This document shows, in pieces, positions 6,964 to 15,432 of a stretch of DNA of 16,473 nt (positions within the stretch are counted from its first letter, which is position 1; every line of letters begins with the position of its first letter). The position numbers and the translations under genes were made by a program. This DNA comes from Collinsella sp. (GTDB lineage Bacteria > Actinomycetota > Coriobacteriia > Coriobacteriales > Coriobacteriaceae). The notes under the pieces are model-generated. The model saw only the letters and a list, made by a program, of their open reading frames with translations, had not been told where the DNA came from and searched no databases. Location of the stretch: positions 359 to 16,831 of the forward strand of contig JAHYYL010000043.1 of NCBI GenBank assembly GCA_019424965.1, in the 5' to 3' direction.

Positions 6964-8685
6964 TTAACGGCGGGCCGCCTTAACAAGCTCGGCAATCTTG
7001 GCGACGACCTCGTCGATCGCCACGTCCTCACGCTCGCCCGTGGCACGGTCCTTGAGCTCCACAGTACCATTCTTGAGGCCACGCTTGCCAAGCACGACCT
7101 GATACGGGAAGCCCATGAGGTCGTTATCGGCAAACTTAAAGCCAGGACGCTCGTCACGGTCATCGACGACAACCTCGATACCCTCGGCGCACAGGCCCTC
7201 GACGATTTGGTCGCAAACGTTAGCGCACTCCTCCTTCTTGGGATCGAGCGGAATCACCGCGACCTCGTACGGGGCAACGGAGACCGGCCAGACGATGCCG
7301 TGTTCGTCGTTGTGCTGCTCCACGACGGCAGCAAGCGAGCGGGACACACCAACGCCGTAGCAACCCATGATAAGCGGCTTCTCCTTGCCGTCCTCGTCCA
7401 TAAAGGTGGCGCCCATGGCCTCGGAATACTTGGTACCCAGCTGGAAGACCTGCGAGACCTCGATGCCGCGAGCAGCAGAGAGCGGCTTGCCGCAGTGCGG
7501 GCAGGGATCGCCGGCAACGACGGTTACCAGGTCGGCCCACTCGTCGACGGTAAAGTCGCGCTCGGGGCAGGCACCGGTAAAGTGATAATCGACCTCGTTG
7601 GCACCGCAGGCCCACTGCTTGGACTCGCGCAGGCTCTCGTCGCACACCAGGCGAATGCCCTCGGGCAGGTTAACCGGTCCGATAAAGCCCTTATGCAGAC
7701 CGTAGGTCTGGAGCTCCTCATCAGTCATCATGCGATAGCCCTTGCCAAAGACATGCTCGGCCTTGCAATCGTTGAGCTCGTGGCCGCCCGGAACAATGGC
7801 CACGACGGGCTTGCCCTCGGCGTCGAGGAGTGCCAGAGACTTGCGCGTGCCGTTCTCGGGGAAGCCGAAGAACTTTGCAACGGCCTCGATGGTGCCCATG
7901 CCCGGAGTCTCGACCTTGGTAAGCGTACCGTCGCCAGGACCCTCGGTCACAACGACCTTGGTGCTTGCGGCCTCATCGTCGGCAGCGAAGCCGCAATCGT
8001 CGCAGTAGACGAGCGAAGCCTCGCCAGCGTCGGCCAAAGCCATGTACTCGACGGAGGTATCGCCACCGATCTCGCCGGAGTCGGCGACAACGGGCAGAGC
8101 CTTGATGTAGCAGCGCTCGCAAATGTTGGCATAGGCCTGCTTCATCTTGTCGTACTCCTCCTGCAGGCTCTCCTGCGTAGCAGAGAAGCTGTAGGCGTCC
8201 TTCATGATGAACTCGCGACCGCGCATCAGGCCAAAACGGGGACGGAACTCGTCGCGGAACTTATCCTGGATGTGATAGAGGTTCACTGGCAGCTGCTTGT
8301 AGGAACGCAACTCATTGCGCACCAGGGCAGTCACGGTCTCCTCGTGCGTGGGTCCGAGCACAAACTCGCGGCCGTGGCGGTCATCAAAGCGCACAAGCTC
8401 CTTGCCATAGGCATCGATACGGCCGGACTCACGCCACAGCTCGGCATCGACCATGATGGGCATCATGAGCTCCTGAGCACCGGCGGCATCCATCTCGTCG
8501 CGCACGATGTTCTCGATCTTGCGGATCGAGCGCCACGCGAGCGGCAGATAGGAATACAGGCCGGCGGCCTCCTTGCGGATCATGCCAGCGCGAAGCAGCA
8601 GACGGTGGCTCGCTAGCTCGGCATCCGCCGGATCCTCTTTGAGCGTCGGCGCATAGAGCTTAGACATATACATTGCTCGGGTCAT
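6964..8685 (-). CDS. proS: Prolyl-tRNA synthetase, bacterial type with editing domain
   Basis: This cytoplasmic enzyme charges tRNA-Pro with proline using ATP. The 573 residues fit the long bacterial form. The class II core shows motif 2 in FRDEFRPRFGLMRGREFIMKD (about 143-163), GPTHEE at 111-116 and motif 3 GCYGVGVSRSLAAVVEQ (441-457). The central segment ~225-405 is the inserted editing (INS) domain that hydrolyses Ala-tRNA-Pro, flanked by two CxxC pairs (C228/C231, C395/C398) as seen in many relatives. Residues ~470-573 are the anticodon-binding domain, with VVVDDRDERPG. The ATG at 8685 directly abuts the ispG stop (TAAATG), and its AGGAG lies inside the last ispG codons, so the two genes are probably translationally coupled. 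ATG codons five to seven residues later are less well placed. It is the last gene of the operon, followed by a terminator. Confidence 0.97.
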   Translation of the reverse strand: MTRAMYMSKLYAPTLKEDPADAELASHRLLLRAGMIRKEAAGLYSYLPLAWRSIRKIENIVRDEMDAAGAQELMMPIMVDAELWRESGRIDAYGKELVRFDDRHGREFVLGPTHEETVTALVRNELRSYKQLPVNLYHIQDKFRDEFRPRFGLMRGREFIMKDAYSFSATQESLQEEYDKMKQAYANICERCYIKALPVVADSGEIGGDTSVEYMALADAGEASLVYCDDCGFAADDEAASTKVVVTEGPGDGTLTKVETPGMGTIEAVAKFFGFPENGTRKSLALLDAEGKPVVAIVPGGHELNDCKAEHVFGKGYRMMTDEELQTYGLHKGFIGPVNLPEGIRLVCDESLRESKQWACGANEVDYHFTGACPERDFTVDEWADLVTVVAGDPCPHCGKPLSAARGIEVSQVFQLGTKYSEAMGATFMDEDGKEKPLIMGCYGVGVSRSLAAVVEQHNDEHGIVWPVSVAPYEVAVIPLDPKKEECANVCDQIVEGLCAEGIEVVVDDRDERPGFKFADNDLMGFPYQVVLGKRGLKNGTVELKDRATGEREDVAIDEVVAKIAELVKAARR

Positions 8686-9768
8686 TTATTTCTCCTCAAT
8701 AAGTTTGTCGACCTCGGCCATAAGCGCGTCGACAATTTGATCCTCAGCTACTTTACCAATGATCTGGCCATGCGAAAAGAGCAGGCCCTGACCACGTCCG
8801 CAGGCAACACCCAGGTCGGCGTCAGATGCCTCTCCGGGGCCGTTGACCGCACATCCCATCACGGCGATCGAAAGCGGCGCGGAATAGTTCTTAAGCCGCT
8901 CGGTGACCTCCTCGGCGATGGAAATCAGGTTAACCTGGCAGCGGGCGCACGTGGGGCACGAGACAATCTCGGGACCACGGCGACGCAGGCCCAGCGACTG
9001 TAGAATTCCCCAGGCGACCGGCGGCTCCTCAACCGGATCGGCCGTGAGCGACACACGCATGGTGTCACCGATGCCTTCGGAAAGCAAGATACCCAAGCCT
9101 ACAGAGCTCTTGATGGTGCCCTGAAGCTTGGTCCCCGCCTCCGTCACGCCCAGGTGGAGCGGAACATGCGGTATCTCGCGCGACAGGGCGCGATAGGTAT
9201 CAAGTGTCGTCTGTACGCTATGGGCCTTGGCGGATAGCACGATGTTGGTAAACCCACGGTTCTCAAAGTGCCGCACAAAGCGTTCGCTCGACATCACGAG
9301 CTTTTCGGGCTGCGTGAGGTCGTCGCGCTCGGCAATATCTTGCTCAAGCGAGCCCGCGTTCACGCCAATGCGAATCGCGCAGCCCGCGGCACCCGCGGCA
9401 TCGATGACGGCATCGACCTTAGCCCAATCGCCGATATTGCCGGGGTTGATGCGCAGCTTAGAGGCACCAGCCTCGACAGCGCCAATGGCAAGCTTATGGT
9501 TAAAATGGATATCGGCGACGATTGGCACCGGAGACTCGGCACAAATCGTGCGAAAGCCCTCGAGCGCAGCCTCGGTAGGCACGCTCACGCGCACGATATC
9601 GCAGCCAGCCTGCGCCAACGCGCACACTTGCGCAAGCGTTGCCTGGGCATCAGCAGTATCGGTGCAGGTCATAGACTGAACCACGACCGGAGCGCCACCA
9701 CCGATCTGCACGCCGCCCACATGCACGGGGCGCGTCAACTCACGAGGCAAAGGATGGGATAAAGTCAA
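8686..9768 (-). CDS. ispG: 4-hydroxy-3-methylbut-2-enyl diphosphate synthase (IspG/GcpE)
   Basis: This is the penultimate MEP-pathway enzyme: it reductively opens MEcPP to HMBPP using a 4Fe-4S cluster. The frame is open much further upstream, but the conserved region begins at HPLPRELTRPVHVGG. I place the start at TTG 9768, with AGGGGAG eight bases upstream, giving 360 residues, normal for the bacterial family; a GTG at 9777 sits too close to that site. The TIM-barrel part runs from ~10 to ~245. Predicted cluster ligands are C271, C274 (SCPTCARC), C306 (VMGCAVNGPGE) and E313, the standard set. It starts 13 bases after the rseP stop and abuts proS. With dxr two genes upstream, the operon carries two of the MEP steps. 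Start codon choice is the only uncertain point. Confidence 0.95.
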   Translation of the reverse strand: MTLSHPLPRELTRPVHVGGVQIGGGAPVVVQSMTCTDTADAQATLAQVCALAQAGCDIVRVSVPTEAALEGFRTICAESPVPIVADIHFNHKLAIGAVEAGASKLRINPGNIGDWAKVDAVIDAAGAAGCAIRIGVNAGSLEQDIAERDDLTQPEKLVMSSERFVRHFENRGFTNIVLSAKAHSVQTTLDTYRALSREIPHVPLHLGVTEAGTKLQGTIKSSVGLGILLSEGIGDTMRVSLTADPVEEPPVAWGILQSLGLRRRGPEIVSCPTCARCQVNLISIAEEVTERLKNYSAPLSIAVMGCAVNGPGEASDADLGVACGRGQGLLFSHGQIIGKVAEDQIVDALMAEVDKLIEEK

Positions 9769-9781
9769 TCCAAACACTCCC

Positions 9782-11143
9782 CTACAGAATAAATCGAAGG
9801 ATGTCGGAACGAAGCATATAGACAAACAGCAGTGCAAAGAGCGCGACGCCGACATAGCTGACGATTGTCTGCACTTTGAGCGGCAGCTCGCGGCCCGCAA
9901 TCTTTTGAATGATCTCGATGACCAGCTTGCCGCCATCGAGTGGTGGGATGGGCAGCAGGTTCATAAAGCCAAGCGAGAACGAAATGAGGGCGGCAAAGGA
10001 AAGGAACGTGGCAGGGCCGGCAGCAGCGGCCTGTGAGGACATAACGCTAATACCCACGATCGAAGAAGACTGATCGAGAATCTCCATCGTATGCTGCGGC
10101 TGGAGCAGGCGCATCACGCCATCCGCTGTCTGCACGACATAGGAGAACGACAGGCGAGCCGACGTGATGGGGTCTAAACGGACCACCTGCGTAGAGGCAT
10201 ACACACCTAGGCGCTCGTCCTCTTTGAGCGCAACCGTGGTCGAATGCTGCTTGCCGTCACGCTCGTACTCGATGGCGATATCGTCCTTACCGGCAGCCTT
10301 GCCGATGGCATCGTAGACATCCATCCAAGTGGAACATGAGACACCGTCAACCGAAAGGATCGCGTCACCGCCCTCGATACCCGCCTTGGCGGCAATAGAC
10401 CCCTCGTCAACCTGACCGATCACGTTGGTATCCATCGGCACGGTGACACCCGCAATGGAATAGATGCTCATAAGGAGCAAAAAACCCGTCAAGATATTGA
10501 CGATAATGCCCGCGAGCAGCATAAAGGCGCGCTTGAGAAAGCCTTGGCCAAGATAGGTGTGCGAGCGCTCTTGCGCAAGGAACTCGGCCTCGCCGCACGG
10601 CAGCTCCCACACATCGCCCTCGGCAGTCGCATGTTCGCGATCGAAACGGCGACCATCAAAGGTGGTATAGCCTGCCTTGTCTCGCGGCAACGTCTGATAT
10701 TTGGTGGGATAGTAGCTCGGCGAGGGCTTCTCCCCTTCCTCATACCAGGGCGCGATGGAGCCCCAGCCCAGCAAAAGGGCGCATGCCTCGAGCACATCCT
10801 CCTCGGAAAGCTCGAGCTCGACAGCAAGGTCGGCCACGGTCACGCGACCATGACGATAGATAGCCGCGAGCACGCGATCGGCACACGAGACGTCGGTCGG
10901 ATCCATACCGCAGATGGCAGCGTAGCCGCCCAGCAGCAGCGGGGTCACGCCAAACTTGGTTCCAATGCGACGCGACGTGTAATGGATGTCAAAGCGGCAC
11001 GGCAGGCCCAAAAAGAACTCGGTCACACGGACGCCGCAGGCACGTGCCGCCAAAAAGTGGCCGCCCTCGTGCAAAAACACGAGGACGGAAAGCATCAGCA
11101 GGCCCCAAAAGACCAATGAGAGAACGCTCAGAACAGTATCCAT
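9782..11143 (-). CDS. rseP: Site-2 zinc metalloprotease (RseP/M50 family) with extra cytoplasmic insert
   Basis: A membrane protease that cuts substrates within the bilayer; family roles include anti-sigma-factor and signal-peptide-remnant cleavage. Numbering from ATG 11143 (453 residues): membrane segment 1 (~4-24) runs into the zinc motif HEGGH (25-29); a membrane segment lies at ~205-230; a PDZ domain at ~238-310 (VIGQVDEGSIAAKAGIEGGD); the second active-site segment LLPIPPLDGG (396-405) supplies D403; a last membrane segment lies at ~425-446. Between LGGY (71-74) and FLKRAFMLLAG (202-212) there are about 130 residues, versus about 30 in E. coli RseP. The segment ~86-125 looks like a helix-turn-helix unit (ADRVLAAIYRHGRVTVADLA). 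A TTG at 11158 would add five residues, but AAGGA abuts it; neither start has an ideal ribosome site. The gene lies 10-25 bases after dxr. Confidence 0.9.
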   Translation of the reverse strand: MDTVLSVLSLVFWGLLMLSVLVFLHEGGHFLAARACGVRVTEFFLGLPCRFDIHYTSRRIGTKFGVTPLLLGGYAAICGMDPTDVSCADRVLAAIYRHGRVTVADLAVELELSEEDVLEACALLLGWGSIAPWYEEGEKPSPSYYPTKYQTLPRDKAGYTTFDGRRFDREHATAEGDVWELPCGEAEFLAQERSHTYLGQGFLKRAFMLLAGIIVNILTGFLLLMSIYSIAGVTVPMDTNVIGQVDEGSIAAKAGIEGGDAILSVDGVSCSTWMDVYDAIGKAAGKDDIAIEYERDGKQHSTTVALKEDERLGVYASTQVVRLDPITSARLSFSYVVQTADGVMRLLQPQHTMEILDQSSSIVGISVMSSQAAAAGPATFLSFAALISFSLGFMNLLPIPPLDGGKLVIEIIQKIAGRELPLKVQTIVSYVGVALFALLFVYMLRSDILRFIL

Positions 11144-11168
11144 AAAACGAAAAAGCAATCCTTATGGG

Positions 11169-12356
11169 TTAGGAACGGGTTGCGGCGAGCACCTGCGCAG
11201 CCTTTTCACGCGCCCACGCATCGATGTCGCGAAGCTGCTCAAACGAATCGACCACCTGCATATCGTGGGCGTCCATGCAGGATTCCACAATGCGATCGAT
11301 ATCGGTAAAGCTGCAGCCATCGTGCAGGAAGGCATCGACGGCGACCTCGTTGGCGGCATTGAGCACGCACGGCATGGTGCCACCCGTCTTGCCGGCACGC
11401 TCGGCCAGTGCCAGACAGCGGAAGGTATCCATGTCGGCAGCATCAAACGTGAGCTGCCCCAGCTCGCGGAAATCGATACGAGGCGCCGGAGTATCCCAAC
11501 GCTCGGGATACGAGAACGCGAACTGGATGGGAATACGCATGTCGGATGCACCGAGATGCGCCATCACGGAGCCGTCGGCAAACTCGACCATAGAGTGAAT
11601 CTTGGACTGACGCTGCACGACCACGTTAATGAAATCGAGGTCGCAGTTAAACAGATGCATGGCCTCAATGCGCTCCAGGCCCTTGTTCATGAGGGTGGCG
11701 GAGTCAATGGTGATCTTGGCACCCATGGCCCACGTGGGATGCGCGAGGGCATCGGCACGCGTCACGCGATCGAGCTCGTCGCGCGTGCGGCCAAAGAACG
11801 GACCGCCCGAGCAGGTGAGCCAAATGCAGTGGGCCTCGCGCGGGTTCTCCCCCAGATAGCACTGGTAGATGGCGGAATGCTCAGAGTCGACCGGAATAAG
11901 CTGGCCCGGTTGCGCCAACGGCATAAGCAAGTCGCCACCGACGACGAGGGACTCCTTGTTGGCAAGGGCAAGGCGCTTATTCGAGGTCAAGGCCGCATGG
12001 CTCGCCTCGAGACCGGCGGCGCCCACAATAGCGACGAGCACGCAGTCGACATCGTCGCGACGCGCGAGCTCGCAAACCGCCTGCGCGCCAACGCCGAGCT
12101 TCGTTCCCTCGGGCAACTCCTGCAGCACGGCGTCATCGCCATGATCGACATCGGCCACGGCAACCGCCGGAACCGAGAACTCGCGGGCAGCGGCAACGAG
12201 CTCGGAGGTACTGGAGTTAACGGACAGCGCCGTCACCTGCAGGCGATCGGCATGCTGGCGGCACACATCGAGCGCCTGGGTGCCGATAGAGCCCGTACAA
12301 CCCAGGATGGCAACGCGAAGGCGTCCATCGGGGCCATACGTCGTCTGGAAGGACAT
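11169..12356 (-). CDS. dxr: 1-deoxy-D-xylulose 5-phosphate reductoisomerase
   Basis: First committed MEP-pathway enzyme: it converts DXP to MEP with NADPH and a divalent metal, and is the fosmidomycin target. The 395 residues are normal length. The NADPH-binding loop is GCTGSIGTQ (19-27); LANKES (131-136) is the linker signature; metal ligands by alignment with E. coli are D157 and E159 (PVDSEHSA) and E228 (MNKGLE). The substrate-binding SGGPFF lies at 183-188, in the expected place. The C-terminal helical domain contains LNAANEVAVDAFL. The ATG at 12356 overlaps the cdsA stop by one base (TAATG), suggesting translational coupling. Confidence 0.97.
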   Translation of the reverse strand: MSFQTTYGPDGRLRVAILGCTGSIGTQALDVCRQHADRLQVTALSVNSSTSELVAAAREFSVPAVAVADVDHGDDAVLQELPEGTKLGVGAQAVCELARRDDVDCVLVAIVGAAGLEASHAALTSNKRLALANKESLVVGGDLLMPLAQPGQLIPVDSEHSAIYQCYLGENPREAHCIWLTCSGGPFFGRTRDELDRVTRADALAHPTWAMGAKITIDSATLMNKGLERIEAMHLFNCDLDFINVVVQRQSKIHSMVEFADGSVMAHLGASDMRIPIQFAFSYPERWDTPAPRIDFRELGQLTFDAADMDTFRCLALAERAGKTGGTMPCVLNAANEVAVDAFLHDGCSFTDIDRIVESCMDAHDMQVVDSFEQLRDIDAWAREKAAQVLAATRS

Positions 12357-13255
12357 TACAGCACGCCTCCGATCATCAGCAACAGCTGCGCGGTGATGCA
12401 GCCGAAGATAAGCGAATCGCTACGATCGAGCATTCCGCCGTGGCCCGGGATAAGGTTGCCGGAATCTTTGACGCCCACACCGCGCTTGATGCGCGACTCG
12501 ATAAGGTCGCCGATAACGCCCAGAATGGACACGACCACGCCGCACAGCAGCGCATAGGGCAGGCTGAGCTTGTAGAAGTGCGTCGCCCACAGGATGAGCC
12601 AAATCAAAACCGAGCCCAAGATGCCGCCGGCAAACCCCTCCCAGCTCTTTTTGGGAGAGATCTTGGGAACCATCTTGTGCTTGCCGATACGGCTGCCCAC
12701 GATGTAGGCAAACGAATCGGAGACCCAAAGGGACGCGCAAACGCCCACTGAAAGCAGGGCGCCGGCAAAACCGGGCACGGCATCGCGCAGCAGCACGATA
12801 GCCGACAGCATAAAGCCAGTGTAGATGGGACCCATGAGCGTCACGGCCACATCAGAGATGCGGGTACGCGGCGACCAGACATACCAAATGCCCACAGCGA
12901 GCATCAAGGCAAAAAGCAGGGCATTCAGCAACATCGAATCGCCCAACGCCGACAGCGGAAAGAGTACGGCGGCAGCGATACCCATGCGCTCGTTAGCCAT
13001 CTTGCCATCGAGCCTTGTCATACGGAAAAACTCATAGCAGCACAGACCGCTCATGACAGAAACAAAGATGGCCGTGGGCACGATACCCAAAACCAGGCAC
13101 AGGATAAAGACAACGGCGTAGACGATACCGGCGGCGGCACGGGTAATAAAGCCCGCCAGCCACGAACCGGTGCCGCTCTTCGCTGCAGGCGCTCCCGCAG
13201 TGGCAGCTTTGCGCACAGGCGTCTTGGGAGCAGATGCCTTGGGACGAACGGACAC
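12356..13255 (-). CDS. cdsA: Phosphatidate cytidylyltransferase (CDP-diacylglycerol synthase)
   Basis: Integral membrane enzyme making CDP-diacylglycerol from phosphatidate and CTP, the precursor of the anionic phospholipids. The 299 residues start with a ~30-residue Ala/Lys/Pro-rich cytoplasmic tail, then several hydrophobic segments from ~35. The family signature lies at ~254-280 (SRIKRGVGVKD, then PGHGGMLDRSD), with conserved acidic residues D264 and D277. Upstream, VSDSFAYIVG and SPKKSWEG are also typical. GTG at 13255 is preceded by GAGGAGG at seven bases and lies two bases after the uppS stop. It overlaps dxr by one base. Confidence 0.96.
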   Translation of the reverse strand: MSVRPKASAPKTPVRKAATAGAPAAKSGTGSWLAGFITRAAAGIVYAVVFILCLVLGIVPTAIFVSVMSGLCCYEFFRMTRLDGKMANERMGIAAAVLFPLSALGDSMLLNALLFALMLAVGIWYVWSPRTRISDVAVTLMGPIYTGFMLSAIVLLRDAVPGFAGALLSVGVCASLWVSDSFAYIVGSRIGKHKMVPKISPKKSWEGFAGGILGSVLIWLILWATHFYKLSLPYALLCGVVVSILGVIGDLIESRIKRGVGVKDSGNLIPGHGGMLDRSDSLIFGCITAQLLLMIGGVL

Positions 13256-13257
13256 GA

Positions 13258-14052
13258 TTAAGCCTCCTCGGTCTTGCTCAGTCCACCAAACCTACGGTCA
13301 CGGCCCTGATAGGCCAAAATGGCGTCGACAAGGCCCCAACGATCAAAGTCGGGCCAATAGGTATCGGTGACGTAGAATTCGGAATAAGCCACCTGCCACA
13401 GCAGATAGTTCGAAAGGCGCAGCTCACCAGAGGTGCGAATCACAAGTTCGGGATCGGGAAGACCGGCGGTATAGAGGTGGGAAGCCACCATGTCGTCATC
13501 AATTGCGGCAGGATCGATCTTACCGGCGGCAGCGTCGGATGCGATCTGACGGACAGCGCGGGTAATCTCGGCACGCGCGCCGTAGTTGACGGCAAGCGCC
13601 AGCGTCATACCGGTGTGATCGGCGCACTCGGCAAGACCGCGCTCAAAAACGTCGCGAGTCTTCTTGGGCAGCGCGGAAATGTCACCCAAAAAGACTACGC
13701 GCACATTTTCGCGCTTCAGAAGCGGCAGCTCGTCGATAAACGTCTTGGCAAACAGGTGCATCAGAACGTTGACTTCGTGCTGCGGTCGATTCCAGTTTTC
13801 GGTCGAAAATGCATAGGCCGAAAGCACGTCGACGCCCAGGCGCACGCAGGCGGTAATGATCTCGCGCAGCGAGACGATACCCGCCTTGTGGCCCTCGGTG
13901 CGTGCAAGACCGCGCGACGTGGCCCAACGACCGTTGCCGTCCATGATGCACGAGATATGGTGCGGAATGTTATTGAGGTCAAGGTCGGAAAAACCGACGC
14001 CCGCAGGGGCGTCGGCAAAGTACTCGACCAGTTTATGCTCGTCGTATTGCAC
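13258..14052 (-). CDS. uppS: Undecaprenyl diphosphate synthase (cis-prenyltransferase)
   Basis: Condenses isopentenyl diphosphate units onto farnesyl diphosphate to form the C55 lipid carrier of cell-wall synthesis; cytoplasmic, membrane-associated. The diagnostic IMDGNGRWA (36-44) includes the catalytic D38. AFSTENWNRP (81-90) and the C-terminal RTSGELRLSNYLLWQ (206-220), followed by YSEFYVTDTYWPDF, complete the set. The 264 residues include a slightly longer N terminus than E. coli UppS. The GTG start at 14052 has GGAG seven bases upstream and begins one base after the frr stop. It uses the isoprenoid units made by the MEP pathway genes downstream, giving this part of the operon a shared theme. 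Confidence 0.97.
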   Translation of the reverse strand: MQYDEHKLVEYFADAPAGVGFSDLDLNNIPHHISCIMDGNGRWATSRGLARTEGHKAGIVSLREIITACVRLGVDVLSAYAFSTENWNRPQHEVNVLMHLFAKTFIDELPLLKRENVRVVFLGDISALPKKTRDVFERGLAECADHTGMTLALAVNYGARAEITRAVRQIASDAAAGKIDPAAIDDDMVASHLYTAGLPDPELVIRTSGELRLSNYLLWQVAYSEFYVTDTYWPDFDRWGLVDAILAYQGRDRRFGGLSKTEEA

Positions 14053-14053
14053 C

Positions 14054-14590
14054 TTAGATCTCCATGACCTCGGCTTCTTTTTCCTTCAGAAGCTCCTCGA
14101 CCTTGGCGACATACTCATCGGTGTGCTTCTGGACCTTGGCCTGCTCGCGACGGACATCGTCCTCGGTGAGCTCCTCATCGCGCTCGAGCTTGTTGTTGAA
14201 GTCGCGACGGATGTTACGGATAGACACCTTGGCCTGCTCGGCGTACTCGCGGCACTCCTTGACGAGTTCGCGACGGCGCTCCTCAGTGGGGGCCGGGAAC
14301 GGCAGACGAACGACGGTGCCATCGGAGTTGGGGGTAATGCCCAGATCGGAAGCGCCGATGGCCTTGACGATAGCGTTGATGAGCGCCTTGTCCCACGGCT
14401 CGATGAGCAGCATGTGAGCCTCGGGGGTCTTGACGGCGGCAACCTGCGTGACCGGCGTGGGGACACCGTAATAATCGACGGTGATGTCGGACAGAATGTT
14501 GGCGTTGGCGCGACCGGTACGGACCTTGGAGAAGTTATGCTTGAGGGACTCGAGCGACTTGTCCATATGGGCGGTGATGTTCTCTGCCAT
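14054..14590 (-). CDS. frr: Ribosome recycling factor
   Basis: Acts with EF-G to split the post-termination ribosome. The 178 residues are close to the usual ~185. Typical motifs are SKVRTGRANANIL near the N terminus, YYGVPTPVTQVA, the central ASDLGITPNSDGTVVRLPFP, and LTEERRRELVK-type and VSIRNIRRDFN sequences in the three-helix bundle; a long charged helix ends in LLKEKEAEVMEI. ATG at 14590 is preceded by AGGAGG at seven bases and lies two bases after the pyrH stop. pyrH-frr adjacency is widespread in bacteria and agrees with the call. Confidence 0.98.
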   Translation of the reverse strand: MAENITAHMDKSLESLKHNFSKVRTGRANANILSDITVDYYGVPTPVTQVAAVKTPEAHMLLIEPWDKALINAIVKAIGASDLGITPNSDGTVVRLPFPAPTEERRRELVKECREYAEQAKVSIRNIRRDFNNKLERDEELTEDDVRREQAKVQKHTDEYVAKVEELLKEKEAEVMEI

Positions 14591-14592
14591 GC

Positions 14593-15315
14593 TTAATCCT
14601 CCTGATAGACGAGCGTGCCGACGGGCTCACCCGCGAGCGCGCGCTTGACGGTGTCCTCGCCATCGATGTTGAGGACCAAAATCGGCATACGGTTATCCTG
14701 GCACAGTGCCGTAGCCGTGGAATCCATAACCTGCAGACCGCGGACGAGAACCTCGTGATAGGTAATCTTGTCAAAACGGACGGCATCGGCGCACTTGACG
14801 GGATCCTTGTCGTAGATGCCGTCAACCTTGGTGGCTTTAATCAGAATCTCGGCGCCGATCTCGCACGCACGAAGAGCCGCGGCGGTGTCGGTCGTAAAGT
14901 ACGGATTGCCCGAACCGGCAGCGAAGATGACGACGTTGCCCTTGGACAGATGGTTGATAGCGCGGCGACGAATATAGGGCTCGCAGATCTCGTTCATCTG
15001 GATAGCGCTCATCACGCGGCAAGGAACATCGTTGTGCTCGAAGGCATCCTGCAGGGCGAGCGCGTTCATAACGGTTGCCAGCATCCCCATGTAGTCGGCC
15101 TGAGCACGCTCCATGCCACCGGCAGCGCCTGCCATGCCGCGGAAAATATTGCCGCCGCCGACAACGACGCCGACCTCATGGTCAACGGCGAGCAGCTCCT
15201 TGACCTGCTTGGCAAGATGATCGGTAACCTTGGGGTCGATGCCATATTGGCCGTCGCCCATCAGTGCTTCGCCGGAAAGCTTAAGAAGCACGCGTTTATA
15301 TCGGATGTCGGACAA
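14593..15315 (-). CDS. pyrH: UMP kinase
   Basis: Phosphorylates UMP to UDP for pyrimidine nucleotide and cell-wall precursor supply; hexameric and allosteric in bacteria. The 240 residues belong to the amino-acid-kinase family, with LLKLSGEAL (10-18), GGGNIFRG (53-60), AGSGNPYFTTDTAA (133-146) and ATKVDGIYDKDP (161-172). The start is TTG at 15315, with AAGGAGG six bases upstream; no ATG fits the N terminus better. It is the first gene after the tsf terminator. I see no convincing sigma-70 promoter in the short gap, so expression of the following genes may rest on read-through or on a promoter I cannot recognise. Confidence 0.97.
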   Translation of the reverse strand: MSDIRYKRVLLKLSGEALMGDGQYGIDPKVTDHLAKQVKELLAVDHEVGVVVGGGNIFRGMAGAAGGMERAQADYMGMLATVMNALALQDAFEHNDVPCRVMSAIQMNEICEPYIRRRAINHLSKGNVVIFAAGSGNPYFTTDTAAALRACEIGAEILIKATKVDGIYDKDPVKCADAVRFDKITYHEVLVRGLQVMDSTATALCQDNRMPILVLNIDGEDTVKRALAGEPVGTLVYQED

Positions 15316-15355
15316 AGCGATCCTCCTTTAATTAGACTCTCAATATGATATCAAA

Positions 15356-15371
15356 GGCTCTGATAAGAGCC
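15356..15371. other. Small perfect hairpin between the tsf terminator and pyrH
   Basis: GGCTCT (15356-15361) and AGAGCC (15366-15371) form a 6-bp stem with a 4-base loop, 40 bases before the pyrH start. It is too short to be a persuasive terminator; it could belong to the pyrH leader or be chance. Confidence 0.3.
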
Positions 15372-15374
15372 ATG

Positions 15375-15409
15375 AAAAAGCAGGCTGTGAGTAAAACCCA
15401 CAGCCTGCT
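15375..15409 (-). terminator. Intrinsic terminator after tsf
   Basis: On the minus strand AGCAGGCTGTG (15409-15399) pairs perfectly with CACAGCCTGCT (15389-15379) around a 9-base loop, running into TTTTT (15379-15375). It starts 23 bases after the tsf stop. It separates rpsB-tsf from pyrH-proS and probably lowers transcription of the latter relative to the abundant S2 and EF-Ts. Confidence 0.88.
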
Positions 15410-15432
15410 CATTACCAGCTACAAGAGCTTAT

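Noticed and set aside
7207..8616. A 469-codon plus-strand frame over proS
   Set aside because: Shadow of the strongly biased proS codons; no family motif, and proS is unambiguous.
9769..9936. N-terminal extension of IspG to 9936
   Set aside because: The added residues are Ser/Arg/Cys-rich, do not belong to the family, and lie over the rseP 3' end.
10986..12557. A 523-codon plus-strand frame over dxr and the ends of its neighbours
   Set aside because: Crosses three well-supported genes on the other strand and has Arg/His-rich non-family sequence.
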